Positions 1-7,136 of a DNA stretch of 9,198 nt are shown here, in pieces. Position 1 is the stretch's first letter, and every line of letters starts with the position of its first letter. The notes beneath the pieces are model-generated. The model ran no database searches. It saw nothing but the letters and a program-made list of their open reading frames with translations, and was not told the DNA's origin. Origin of the DNA: Nitrospiraceae bacterium (GTDB lineage: Bacteria; Nitrospirota; Nitrospiria; Nitrospirales; UBA8639); contig DOFS01000201.1 in NCBI GenBank assembly GCA_003523945.1, forward strand, positions 1 through 9,198, in the 5' to 3' direction. A program made the translations under genes and the position numbers.

Positions 1-67
1 CCTGAGTCATGTCCCTATCGAAATTAGGCGGTCTATTAAATCTGTTACCCTCTGGAACACTGCACTG

Positions 68-76
68 AGGAAGGAG
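68..76 (+). promoter_or_regulatory. Ribosome binding site of the small membrane protein
   Basis: The purine run AGGAAGGAG ends four bases before the ATG at 81, and its AGGA core sits nine bases before it. This is the clearest Shine-Dalgarno sequence in the window and fixes the start of the 95-residue reading frame. Confidence 0.7.
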
Positions 77-80
77 TTGT

Positions 81-368
81 ATGGAAATACCAACATATAA
101 AGAACTGTTGAAACTTATGTGGTTCCTGGTGTGGCGCCACGTGGTGATTCTGATGTTTGTGAGTATGACGATCGGATGGGCAGTTCCTGTGATCTTCAAT
201 GGCACGGTCTCTGAAGACTCGCAGTATATTTTAGAAATTTGTATTTATGCCGTGTTATTCTTTGGCATCACCCCATTTATTTTAAAGACCCTGTTTCAAA
301 AACAATTCCAAGGCTTTCAAGTCATCTTCCAACGCGAAACCGACTCACCACCACTTTCTTCATCATAA
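81..368 (+). CDS. Small two-segment membrane protein, function unknown
   Basis: This encodes 95 residues. I do not recognise a family. Two hydrophobic stretches, about residues 14-39 and 49-72, are long enough to cross the membrane, with a short polar loop (GTVSEDSQ) between them. The C-terminal tail of about 20 residues is polar and ends in a serine run. There is no signal-peptide cleavage pattern, so it is probably an inner-membrane protein with two helices and both ends on the same side. The start is well supported by a strong ribosome binding site. It lies about 285 bases upstream of xthA on the same strand; the gap and a separate promoter candidate suggest the two are not co-transcribed. 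The coding call is fairly secure, the function is open. Confidence 0.65.
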   Translation: MEIPTYKELLKLMWFLVWRHVVILMFVSMTIGWAVPVIFNGTVSEDSQYILEICIYAVLFFGITPFILKTLFQKQFQGFQVIFQRETDSPPLSSS

Positions 369-653
369 TATTGGGTTCATTCAGCATATGATGGTTCCGG
401 TCTCCTTCAGGTGTGTCACTGAAATATTCAGTCTCTCATGGTCCGACGCCTGCCGTCTGGCCCGAGGGACGGAGGCTCTCATCAACCGGCGGGCCTTGTT
501 TGAGCACCAGTGGAATTGGTTCACCTGGCAACATTTTGTTCATGGCCACACACCCACAAATAGATATCCGATACACACCACAAAACTGTGAAACCAGAAT
601 CATAAATTATCTATGATCCTCATTATGGCTCAATACACATTCTGAAACTCATC
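369..653. other. Intergenic stretch with small hairpins
   Basis: No convincing gene is present. Two overlapping reading frames of 67 codons have no ribosome binding site and no protein-like composition. A GC-rich hairpin spans 448-476: arms GCCT plus CCGTC pair with GACGG plus AGGC, leaving one bulged G and a ten-base loop. It lacks a T-run, so it is not a typical intrinsic terminator. A smaller perfect six-base inverted repeat (ACTGAA/TTCAGT) sits at 418-432. The 3' part is AT-rich and holds the xthA promoter candidate. Confidence 0.5.
588..617 (+). promoter_or_regulatory. Possible sigma70-type promoter of xthA
   Basis: TATGAT at 612-617 matches five of six positions of the -10 consensus. 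GTGAAA at 588-593 matches four of six of the -35 consensus, with an 18-base spacer. Initiation would leave a leader of about 30 bases before the xthA ATG at 654. This is a by-eye match only. Confidence 0.3.
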
Positions 654-1427
654 ATGAAAATTGCCACCTGGAACGTCAACTCGATTAAAGTCCGAATCCC
701 CCATTTAATGGAATGGGTCAAACAGGCCAACCCGGACATTGTCCTGCTGCAAGAACTCAAAACCACGGAGGACCAGTTCCCTAGAATGGCAATCGAGGAA
801 CTTGGCTATAATATGGCAATAGTCGGACAAAAAACCTACAACGGAGTCGCAATCCTCTCCAAAACCCCAATCGAAATCGAACACACCTCTCTGCCAGGCG
901 CCCCCTCTGACGAACAAGCCCGCTACATTGAAGCGGTGGTGGGGAACATTCGAGTAGCCTCAATTTATTTACCAAATGGGAATCCCGTGGAGACCGAAAA
1001 ATTTTCCTATAAACTCGCCTGGATTGATCGGCTCATCACTCATGCCCAATCGCTCTTAGCCCTGGAAGAGGCAGTGGTGTTAGGGGGAGACTTTAACGTG
1101 TGTCCCACCGACCATGACGTGTATGATCCAAAGGGGTTTACCGACGACGCGCTCTGTCGTCCCGAATCCCGTGCCCGCTTTCGCGCCCTCTGCCATCTCG
1201 GATATACCGACGCCCTCCGAGCCTTGCACCCAGAATTAGGTCTCTACACCTATTGGGATTACCAGGCCGGCCGATGGAATCGGGACGAAGGGCTCCGCAT
1301 CGACCATCTCCTGCTCTCTCCCCAAGCGGCTGATCGCTTGGTTGCTTCCGATGTGGATCGCGGCCCACGCGGAATGGACAAACCGTCGGATCATACCCCA
1401 GTCTGGTGTGAGCTATCCTCCTTGTAA
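654..1427 (+). CDS. xthA: Exodeoxyribonuclease III (AP endonuclease)
   Basis: This DNA-repair enzyme of the exonuclease III / AP endonuclease (endonuclease-exonuclease-phosphatase) family cuts DNA 5' to abasic sites and degrades duplex DNA from the 3' end in base excision repair, acting in the cytoplasm. The 257 residues match the usual length (E. coli XthA is about 268). Visible motifs in order: TWNVNS with Asn7; LLQELK with metal-binding Glu34; SIYLPNGNP with Tyr105; GGDFNVCP with Asp146 and Asn148; RIDHLL with Asp217; and KPSDHTPV with Asp246 and catalytic His247. All key residues are intact. The start is the canonical MKIATWNVNS, although no good Shine-Dalgarno precedes it. The gene is markedly GC-rich, with many codons ending in C or G, unlike the genes beyond 3.3 kb. 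It probably belongs to the resident chromosome. Confidence 0.97.
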   Translation: MKIATWNVNSIKVRIPHLMEWVKQANPDIVLLQELKTTEDQFPRMAIEELGYNMAIVGQKTYNGVAILSKTPIEIEHTSLPGAPSDEQARYIEAVVGNIRVASIYLPNGNPVETEKFSYKLAWIDRLITHAQSLLALEEAVVLGGDFNVCPTDHDVYDPKGFTDDALCRPESRARFRALCHLGYTDALRALHPELGLYTYWDYQAGRWNRDEGLRIDHLLLSPQAADRLVASDVDRGPRGMDKPSDHTPVWCELSSL

Positions 1428-1831
1428 TGGCAACCTATTCTACACAAGCCGGGGTCGCATCAATCCGTGAAAACCCCAAGAACTTTTACCGGAAAGGCGC
1501 GATTGCGAAATGAAAAGGAAAAGATATCGTTGACATGGGCGTACAGGCCTGGGCGCCGATGACCGCCGAGGGTGATACTTCATTGCTTCGGGAAAGGCCG
1601 CTGAGATCGATGCGATCTGAGCGGCTTTTCCTTTGCCCTTCTTTTGGCCATAGGCGTTCGTAGAGCGGCGTAAAATCTTTTGGCTTTTGTGATACCCTAA
1701 AATAAAAAGAAGCAATCAGGGGGAATAATTTTGCGAAAAATTGGCCCTTTGAATGCCTCTTTTCTTGATGAGCGGGAAGGAGAAACGGACAAAAGAAAAC
1801 CCCTGACCGCATGAGACCAAAAAAGAACGGC
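1428..1831. other. Gap between two convergent genes
   Basis: xthA and the DUF6908-type gene face each other across about 400 bases. The only notable structure is the hairpin at 1597-1625. Open frames on the minus strand (for example 1486-1848) have no start signal and read as low-quality protein rich in Phe, Ser and Arg. I see no transposase fragment, tRNA or recognisable RNA. Confidence 0.5.
1597..1629 (+). terminator. Hairpin followed by T-run, possibly two-way terminator
   Basis: Arms GCCGCT-G-AGATCG (1597-1609) and CGATCT-G-AGCGGC (1613-1625) form 12 pairs with one internal G-G mismatch and a three-base loop. TTTT follows at 1626, then further pyrimidine-rich sequence. On the other strand the hairpin is followed by TTTCC, so it could serve both xthA and the facing DUF6908-type gene. 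It is about 170 bases past the xthA stop, farther than usual. Confidence 0.45.
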
Positions 1832-2245
1832 TTATGAGAGCCGTACACGGGTAACGGTGGCGGACAAGAAGCCTTGATGTTTCAGTTTGCGAAACCACAT
1901 ACGAGCAAAGGTTTTCGGTTCGGCCTTGAGGGAGTTATCCACATGGGTAGCCTTGCCTTGGGCATTGTAGCGGTAGACCGCCTGATACACGCCCATATAG
2001 TCATTGCGGAATGAAAGTGGTTCGACCAGTGTGATTCCCCCATGGTCAAGGATTTTTAAGACCATTTCCGGATCAACCATGAGGTCACCGTTCTGGACAA
2101 CCATATGGGCATGGGCAATTTGTCGATGACGGTCTATGGTGGGGCCAATATCCTCAATACTCAGCGGCATGAAGCCATCTGAGCTCAATTTTACGACCTG
2201 ATCGTCGCCCAGAAGCGTGAGGAGAGAGGTGGCAAATAAGGACAA
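1832..2245 (-). CDS. DUF6908-type protein of unknown function
   Basis: This encodes 137 residues resembling, from memory, the DUF6908 family, short soluble proteins of unknown function met in accessory DNA. Conserved-looking blocks are GFMPL (24-28), an AHMVVQNGDLMVDPEM block (46-61), SFRNDYMGVYQAVYRY (78-93) and FARMWFRKLKHQGF (113-126). There is no signal peptide or membrane segment. The start is uncertain. A TTG at 2245 opens the frame given here, and in-frame sequence continues upstream only to a TAG at 2278-2276. It contains no ATG, and no Shine-Dalgarno is visible, so the true start may be TTG or may have been lost. It follows the recombinase relic on the same strand with about 30 bases between, suggesting one former transcription unit. 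The body of the protein shows no frameshift. Confidence 0.75.
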   Translation of the reverse strand: MSLFATSLLTLLGDDQVVKLSSDGFMPLSIEDIGPTIDRHRQIAHAHMVVQNGDLMVDPEMVLKILDHGGITLVEPLSFRNDYMGVYQAVYRYNAQGKATHVDNSLKAEPKTFARMWFRKLKHQGFLSATVTRVRLS

Positions 2246-2275
2246 TTGTTTGATAAAAGGGGATGGGGAGAACGC

Positions 2276-2856
2276 CTAACGTTTCTTCTTTGACGCGGCC
2301 AAATATCGATAGACAGTTGAAACACCAATTCCTAAGGCCTTTGCAATTTCCCTATCCGTCATGCCCTGCTGACGAAAGGCTCTGGCGCGCTTGGGGTCGG
2401 CCTTCCTGCCGGCATAGATGCTTTTCTTCCTCGCAACCTTGATGCCTGCGGCTTGGCGCTCTTTAGTGTGCTGCAATTCGATTTACGCCAACCCGAACAA
2501 CACCCCGCCCACGATATCGCCTATCGTGCCTTGGAGGTCGATCTGTTGAGTCACAGATACGACGCGCAGGTCTTGGCCGCACCAGTCGGCTAAGACGTTA
2601 ATGCCCGCTTGGTGATTACGCGCAAGGCGATCCAGTTTCCAAACAATGACGGTTTTGATCGAGCCGTTAAATATTGTGGCCTACAATTTTTGCAAGGCCG
2701 GACGTTTTAAGTTCCGTCCGCTTTCTGTGTCTTCAAACTAGTGATCTGTTGGGCCGGAAGTTTTTGACTTTTAAGCCAGTTGGTGATTTCCGCTTTCTGG
2801 CTATCGGTCTTTTGGCTGTGCGAAGATATCCAAACGTAAACGGCAATCATATCCAT
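2276..2856 (-). pseudogene. Decayed serine recombinase (resolvase/invertase family)
   Basis: Reading right to left, the sequence rebuilds to about 193 codons, the normal size of a small serine resolvase or invertase. The N-terminus (2856 to about 2740) reads MDMIAVYVWISSHSQKTDSQ, matching the family motif YxRVSxxxQ with the catalytic serine kept but the catalytic arginine changed to tryptophan (TGG, 2832-2830). A one-base deletion near 2738 shifts the frame. The new frame gives FEDTESGRNLKRPALQKL, then a TAG at 2683-2681. It continues as NGSIKTVIVWKLDRLARN, with both DRLAR arginines, up to QGTIGDIVGGVLFGLA and a TAA at 2485-2483 where family members usually have Glu. The C-terminus (2482-2279) is an intact helix-turn-helix (DREIAKALGIGVSTVYRYLA). 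Such enzymes resolve or invert DNA at short sites; this copy cannot be active. A 66-residue C-terminal HTH fragment could still be made from TTG at 2476. Confidence 0.9.
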
Positions 2857-2862
2857 CCTGCC

Positions 2863-3099
2863 ATGACAAACTTTCCTGAATATTTCGAGTATGAGGGCAT
2901 GAGATTCCGTGCATATTTGGAGGACATGGATCACGAAACCTTCTTGTCGATGAACAGGCCGCGCGAGATGTTGCGGCAGGCATTTGAATACGGAAGCCCC
3001 ATTGAAGAATTGCAATTCATATTTCTGACTTCCAAGGAAGGGTTACGGTATGAACTCCGTCTTATGGGGCTGCTGCCTTCGGCGGACCCTCTCAATTAA
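2863..3099 (+). CDS. Hypothetical 78-residue protein
   Basis: The reading frame from ATG 2863 gives 78 residues with a protein-like mix: acidic and aromatic N-terminus (NFPEYFEYEGMRFRAYLEDM), a middle with RPREMLRQAFEYGSP, and a C-terminal part with LRYELRLMGLLP. It is soluble, with no membrane segment. I recognise no family. No Shine-Dalgarno precedes the ATG, and the start is only seven bases from the start of the decayed recombinase on the other strand. A promoter for it would therefore have to lie inside the recombinase relic. The open frame extends upstream to 2674, but there it is merely antisense to the recombinase. It may be a small gene or the 3' part of a gene cut by the recombinase junction. 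Confidence 0.4.
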   Translation: MTNFPEYFEYEGMRFRAYLEDMDHETFLSMNRPREMLRQAFEYGSPIEELQFIFLTSKEGLRYELRLMGLLPSADPLN

Positions 3100-3342
3100 G
3101 GACAGCCTAAATGAGAAGAAACCATGAATGTAGAAAAGGCCTATATTTGGGCTTTTCGAAACCGATTTTGAGAGGACCATTTTTGAGATTTGTTTCCATG
3201 GAATGTTTTAAACTCATTCATGAAAATTTTTTTCAGGCCATGAAGCCCACTAACGAAAAAAATTCACTAGAAAACATGTTGCTTGGCAAAGAGGTCTTCG
3301 TCTTAAAAAAACACCACTGCTAGCAAAGCGGGAATCCATATT
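3100..3342. other. AT-rich leader region of the STAND ATPase gene
   Basis: This stretch of about 240 bases separates the small hypothetical gene from the STAND ATPase gene. It contains two hairpins: 3133-3157 and an A/T-rich one (TGAAAA-TTT-TTTTCA, 3221-3235, nested in a TTCATG/CATGAA pair). A 70-codon frame at 3111-3323 has no family resemblance or ribosome site. No promoter with both boxes could be picked with confidence. Confidence 0.4.
3133..3157 (+). terminator. Weak hairpin after the 78-residue gene
   Basis: GAAAAG-G-CC pairs with GG-G-CTTTTC across a seven-base loop, with one G-G mismatch. It lies 34 bases past the stop at 3099. The T-run falls inside the stem rather than after it, so termination efficiency is doubtful. 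Confidence 0.25.
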
Positions 3343-6300
3343 TTGACACATCCTTCAACTCTAAAATTCTGTGGGCGCACGGATGAACTGGATCAGCTCA
3401 CCAATCTTTGGCGACTAGCATCTAATGTTGAAAGCCCAAGCCCTCAGGTCGTAGTAATCAAAGCAGAACCTGGTGTTGGAAAAACACGTCTTGTTTTGGA
3501 ATTCTATAGACGACTAAGCGAAACATTTGAAAGTAAAGACGAAGTAGGATACTGGCCAAAAACTATTGATGCCATTGAGAGCAATTTGGAGATTAATCCG
3601 AACGCGGACAAGTGTACCTTACAAACTCCAATACCATTTCTATGGTGGGGTTTACGTGCGGGAGATCATGGTGCTGAGAATAGTGTTGCAGGGGATGCTA
3701 TTGCCACCTACGATAAATTTCTCGCTCCGCATCTTGTCACCTTGCTTGTTCGATCGGTGATGAAGAAGCGTGGTATAGGAGTGATTAAAGCTTGGGCTGA
3801 AGTTGGAGTAAATGCCGCCTCGAGTTTTTTCCAAATAGACAATATTCTCAATGTAGGCAAAGGAATATTTACCACTGCACAAATTCTAACCGGTGCGTTC
3901 ATAGAAAATGCACAGAATGAAGCCCTGAAAAGACCAGCCAGCCGAGCCAATGCGGTCCTCTCGGATATGGAAAAGGTTTTCTATCCTAAGAACATTACTT
4001 ACGCGAAGACACCTGGCATTATATTTTTGGATGATGTTCAATTCGCCTTGAAAGATGCAGCACTACCTTATTTTATTGAATGCTTGATACACAAAGCAGT
4101 TACCCAAAAATGGCCTATGCTGATATTGACCACACATTGGAAGGCACAATTTTCTCCGAAACTCATGTCATCTGAGCAATCATTCACGGGGATCATTCAC
4201 CACTTCCTCGAAGCCGACAAATCTGGAAATGGTCCTTCAGCAAATCGTCCTGGGGGATGCTTAGATAGCGGAAACTACACTGAAATCGATCTTGATCCGA
4301 TTCCCGACCTACGTGAAGCGCTTCTTGAAAAACTGCCAGGGTTAACCAACGAACAGGCAAGTACTATTCTTGAAATAACTGGAGGCAACCCTCGCTACCT
4401 CGAACAGCTAGTAAAATATGCGGCCACAAAGAAAAGCTACTTTCAAAAAAAAGATATAAAGCAACCCTTGTTAACCAATGGTCTTGCTTTATTGGTGGAG
4501 GCAACCAAGTCAAGAAAAATCTTCGATGTTGTTCGTTTGCGGCTCCTCGATACTCCGCGGGAGGTGCAAGAGGCGATCTGCCTGGCAAGCCTTCAAGGTA
4601 TGCGATTTGCCAGTGAGCTTGTAGATGCGCTTGCGCATGAAAAACTCGGCGAATCGCGTCGCGATCATCTTGGAGAAGCGGATGATCCGTATAGCTTCGT
4701 TACGGGCATGCGCCAGCCTTCGGAACATACTATTGGCCAATTTGCAGAGCGGCTTTTTCTACAAGTCGCGAAAGACATTAGGCCAGATCTTGATAGCTTG
4801 CCGAATGAGCATGACCTACAGATGGCGTTCAAAGAAATGCTGGCTAACCAGGTGGATAGTCAGGATTTTGAAGGAGCGTCCGCAAATGAGACCCAGCTGT
4901 TGGTTTATGGGATTGCTGCTGACGTATTCGAAAAATCGGATGTGGCGTCGGAACGTGCGGTCGCCCAAAGAGCCTTGGGTCTTCTTGCTTATGTTGAGCT
5001 GTCGCGATTCTCGCTTGAAGCTGCTACCGCAGCTTATGAAAGACTGTTGGCCATCATACCTACTGGTAGCGAAACCCTGACGACAATAAAAACGCTCGAT
5101 TTTCTCGCCACTGCATACAGAAAATTGAATTGGCCTTCGAAGTGTTCGGGGGCACTCAAAAGAGTGATTTCGAAGGCATATTCACTTATTGGAGAGAATG
5201 GACGAATTCTTGCTTTCGCGAATGACCATGAAAGTGTTACGCAATACTTTGAAGAATGGAAAACTAAACAAATTGCTGCATGGAGAGAGGAAAAGGTTGA
5301 AGTCGAAGACGTCAGAATGCAACAGACAGCTACGACGTTATACCTTGGTGCAGTTAGCCGCATTGTTGATGGACTTCTACAGATGAGCGAGTTAGCCCGT
5401 GCTTGGCCGAATCTGTCATTCGACGAAAAAGACGATCCTATTGATCCAGCACCATTTATGGTTAAGGGCCTTGATTTAGATGATAGTGGCAATATTGTTG
5501 GTGATACTGAGATTGGGAACGACGAAGCATCAAAAATACACAAGAATTGGGCGTACAATCTCGGCGTGTTACTCGGAAACGGAATTGTAGAGCGCAAGCA
5601 TTTCAATCTCTTAGATGAACTTGCAAATAGCGCTAATCATGATAACGATTTTACCGCAGCAGAAAGCCTGCTCACGCGGGCCTTGGAAATCGCAAGACAT
5701 TTAGGTGATCACATAGGTGAAATTCAGGTTTTAAACAATCTTGGCCTCTTATATGGACAGATAGGTGATCGTGAAAAGTCCAAAAAAACTCTGCTAGAGG
5801 CTGGTCGTCTCAGTAACAAATTGTATGCGGGCGACGCGTTTTCCGTCGTCGCTCTATCAAGTGACGGGAGTGTAGAATTCCGAAGGTTTGAAGCCGTTTC
5901 CGAGGCGGATCAATCACTAGTTATAGGACGGATGAATATCCCTATTCGTTTTGCTTCTACATTCGATAAAGACTCGGAGGGTGTGGTAAGGCAGTTTAGA
6001 AGACTGGTGCAGATAATTGGAAACATCGAAGGCAATCTCGGAAATATCGCTCTTTCTGACGGGGAATTTGAAAAAGCAAAAGAACGATACGAGAACGCGA
6101 TAACCAGTTATGCCGATCTGAACGACGGTCCAAGTATCGCAATGACCCTCAAAAATTTGGGAGCGGTGGCAAAGGGGCGTGGAGACCGTGATGCTTCATG
6201 CGATTATTGGCGTCAAAGCATTTCCGTCTATGAAAAATTGAAAGTGGTTGATTCAGGTAAGATCAATGAAGCTTGTTGGGAAAATGCTATTCAAGAGCTG

Positions 6301-6369
6301 CAGCAGGCTATAAAAGAATCAGTTGGCATGCCTGAGGGACCGATGCGGTTCTTCCCCGAAGGAAACTGA
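3343..6369 (+). CDS. STAND-type ATPase with TPR repeats
   Basis: This 1008-residue soluble signalling-type ATPase of the STAND class (AAA_16-like) uses nucleotide binding as a switch and the C-terminal repeats as the likely sensor. The N-terminus is a CGRTDELDQL motif (10-19), typical just before the P-loop. Walker A is AEPGVGKT (41-48) and Walker B is GIIFLDDVQ (225-233). A strand ending ILTTHW follows (261-266), then the GGNPRYLEQL motif (347-356) that usually marks the helical/winged-helix part. A YWP and FLWWGLR pair (70-72, 99-105) sits between Walker A and B. Helical TPR-like units occur at about 540-620, 768-824 and 884-966; a strand-rich insert (829-880) splits them. The start is TTG with a weak GGGA ten bases upstream; no ATG exists in frame before codon 140. 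There is no N-terminal effector domain. It converges on the TIGR04255 operon. The role could be antiphage sensing or transcriptional regulation; the sequence does not decide. Confidence 0.88.
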   Translation: MTHPSTLKFCGRTDELDQLTNLWRLASNVESPSPQVVVIKAEPGVGKTRLVLEFYRRLSETFESKDEVGYWPKTIDAIESNLEINPNADKCTLQTPIPFLWWGLRAGDHGAENSVAGDAIATYDKFLAPHLVTLLVRSVMKKRGIGVIKAWAEVGVNAASSFFQIDNILNVGKGIFTTAQILTGAFIENAQNEALKRPASRANAVLSDMEKVFYPKNITYAKTPGIIFLDDVQFALKDAALPYFIECLIHKAVTQKWPMLILTTHWKAQFSPKLMSSEQSFTGIIHHFLEADKSGNGPSANRPGGCLDSGNYTEIDLDPIPDLREALLEKLPGLTNEQASTILEITGGNPRYLEQLVKYAATKKSYFQKKDIKQPLLTNGLALLVEATKSRKIFDVVRLRLLDTPREVQEAICLASLQGMRFASELVDALAHEKLGESRRDHLGEADDPYSFVTGMRQPSEHTIGQFAERLFLQVAKDIRPDLDSLPNEHDLQMAFKEMLANQVDSQDFEGASANETQLLVYGIAADVFEKSDVASERAVAQRALGLLAYVELSRFSLEAATAAYERLLAIIPTGSETLTTIKTLDFLATAYRKLNWPSKCSGALKRVISKAYSLIGENGRILAFANDHESVTQYFEEWKTKQIAAWREEKVEVEDVRMQQTATTLYLGAVSRIVDGLLQMSELARAWPNLSFDEKDDPIDPAPFMVKGLDLDDSGNIVGDTEIGNDEASKIHKNWAYNLGVLLGNGIVERKHFNLLDELANSANHDNDFTAAESLLTRALEIARHLGDHIGEIQVLNNLGLLYGQIGDREKSKKTLLEAGRLSNKLYAGDAFSVVALSSDGSVEFRRFEAVSEADQSLVIGRMNIPIRFASTFDKDSEGVVRQFRRLVQIIGNIEGNLGNIALSDGEFEKAKERYENAITSYADLNDGPSIAMTLKNLGAVAKGRGDRDASCDYWRQSISVYEKLKVVDSGKINEACWENAIQELQQAIKESVGMPEGPMRFFPEGN

Positions 6370-6659
6370 TACAACGAATTGAAATCATAAATGACAGGTT
6401 CGCGGTACGGATTGTGGGACAGACTCTTGTGACTTCAAGACCGAATTTCCTCAGCACTTCCACTCCACGACCCCTTTTGTCCGTTGTATGAAGTACCCCC
6501 TATAAGGGAAAGAAATCGATTCCTCACATAGGATTTCCTGGGGAGCCTTACACGAAATGTGGTTTCGCCGAAGTAAATGAGTTACTTAGAAATAACCCAG
6601 GTTTAGATACGCCCATGAAGTGACACCAAAGCGTTTCGGTGTGTTTTCCACAAATGTGC
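6370..6659. other. Gap between convergent STAND gene and TIGR04255 operon
   Basis: About 290 bases with no reading frame worth calling on either strand. It contains the terminator-like hairpin at 6623-6647 and a five-base inverted repeat CGAAA/TTTCG near 6553-6567. No known RNA family or repeat was recognised. Confidence 0.45.
6623..6647 (+). terminator. Possible terminator between convergent units
   Basis: ACACC-AAA pairs with TTT-GGTGT around a GCG loop, with one bulged C on the right arm, followed by GTTTT. It would stop transcripts from the STAND gene before they enter the opposing operon, though it lies about 250 bases past that gene's stop. Confidence 0.3.
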
Positions 6660-7136
6660 TTATGTGTTACTCGGTTCTATTGTCCAACCGCGCTTTGTAG
6701 CAAGCCTGGCTAAAGCTCTTCTCAATAATTTGAAGGCTTTGCCTTGTTTATCAGAAGAAAAAAATTCTGGTTCAACAACAATCAAGGAGTGGGCGTCGTT
6801 TTTCGGGTCTTCCGATGGGTTTGGATCATGAATGACATCAACCGCATGTTGAACTTCTTTCCCCTTGTCACTCTTACTTTTCACTTGTCCAATTTGACGT
6901 ACCTCTTCTGTGATAAGCGATACGATTCCATTGGTATCGGTTAATAGGGATTGTTGCGGGTCGAAGTTTTGTAATTTTGCTCGGTCAACGGAGGGTGTAC
7001 GTTTGCGGTCAAGAAAGGCTTGGCTGGTAAACTCTAAACCCCCCGTATGTGGGTTGATGAGGAATTCGTCTGCGTCTTCTTCTCCCCGGACATTACGGTA
7101 TAGCTCTTCCGCATCTGAAACATGATCTTTCCTCAC
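6660..7136 (-). CDS. Third gene of TIGR04255 cassette, LYRNVRG protein, function unknown
   Basis: This encodes about 158 residues (164 if translation starts at GTG 7154). I chose GTG 7136 because it overlaps the upstream stop as GTGA, the usual form of translational coupling; neither start has a good Shine-Dalgarno. The protein is soluble and charged. Numbered from the longer form, visible blocks are DAEELYRNVRG (14-24), FTSQAFLDRKRTPSVDRAKL (42-61), HAVDVIHDPNPSEDP (103-117) and a basic C-terminal helix FKLLRRALARLATKRGW (141-157). From memory, proteins with an YRNV start, a PSVDRA block and an HAVDV block form a recurring uncharacterised family, but I know no function for it. It is the last gene of the overlapping operon, so its product is probably needed with the two before it. 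Confidence 0.8.
   Translation of the reverse strand: MRKDHVSDAEELYRNVRGEEDADEFLINPHTGGLEFTSQAFLDRKRTPSVDRAKLQNFDPQQSLLTDTNGIVSLITEEVRQIGQVKSKSDKGKEVQHAVDVIHDPNPSEDPKNDAHSLIVVEPEFFSSDKQGKAFKLLRRALARLATKRGWTIEPSNT

Noticed and set aside
388..616. Two overlapping 67-codon frames upstream of xthA
   Set aside because: They lack ribosome binding sites, read as low-complexity basic/aromatic protein, and overlap each other and a stable hairpin.
1486..1848. 120-codon minus-strand frame between xthA and the DUF6908-type gene
   Set aside because: No start signal or family resemblance; it spans the hairpin at 1597-1625 and is rich in Phe, Ser and Arg as expected from chance reading.
2707..3015. 102-codon minus-strand frame as an independent gene
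   Set aside because: Its second half is the N-terminus of the broken recombinase; the first half is antisense to the 78-residue gene and precedes the natural MDMIAVY start.
2674..3099. 141-codon plus-strand frame as one protein
   Set aside because: The part before 2863 is antisense to the recombinase relic; only the last 78 codons look protein-like.
3111..3323. 70-codon frame ahead of the STAND gene
   Set aside because: No ribosome binding site or recognisable motif; it covers hairpins and A/T tracts typical of a leader.
5034..5606. 190-codon minus-strand frame inside the STAND gene
   Set aside because: It is a shadow of the well-supported TPR coding region, serine- and leucine-rich, without motifs.
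3343..6369. Calling the STAND protein a named Avs antiviral system
   Set aside because: It has no effector domain, and the TPR sensor does not by itself identify any described Avs family.
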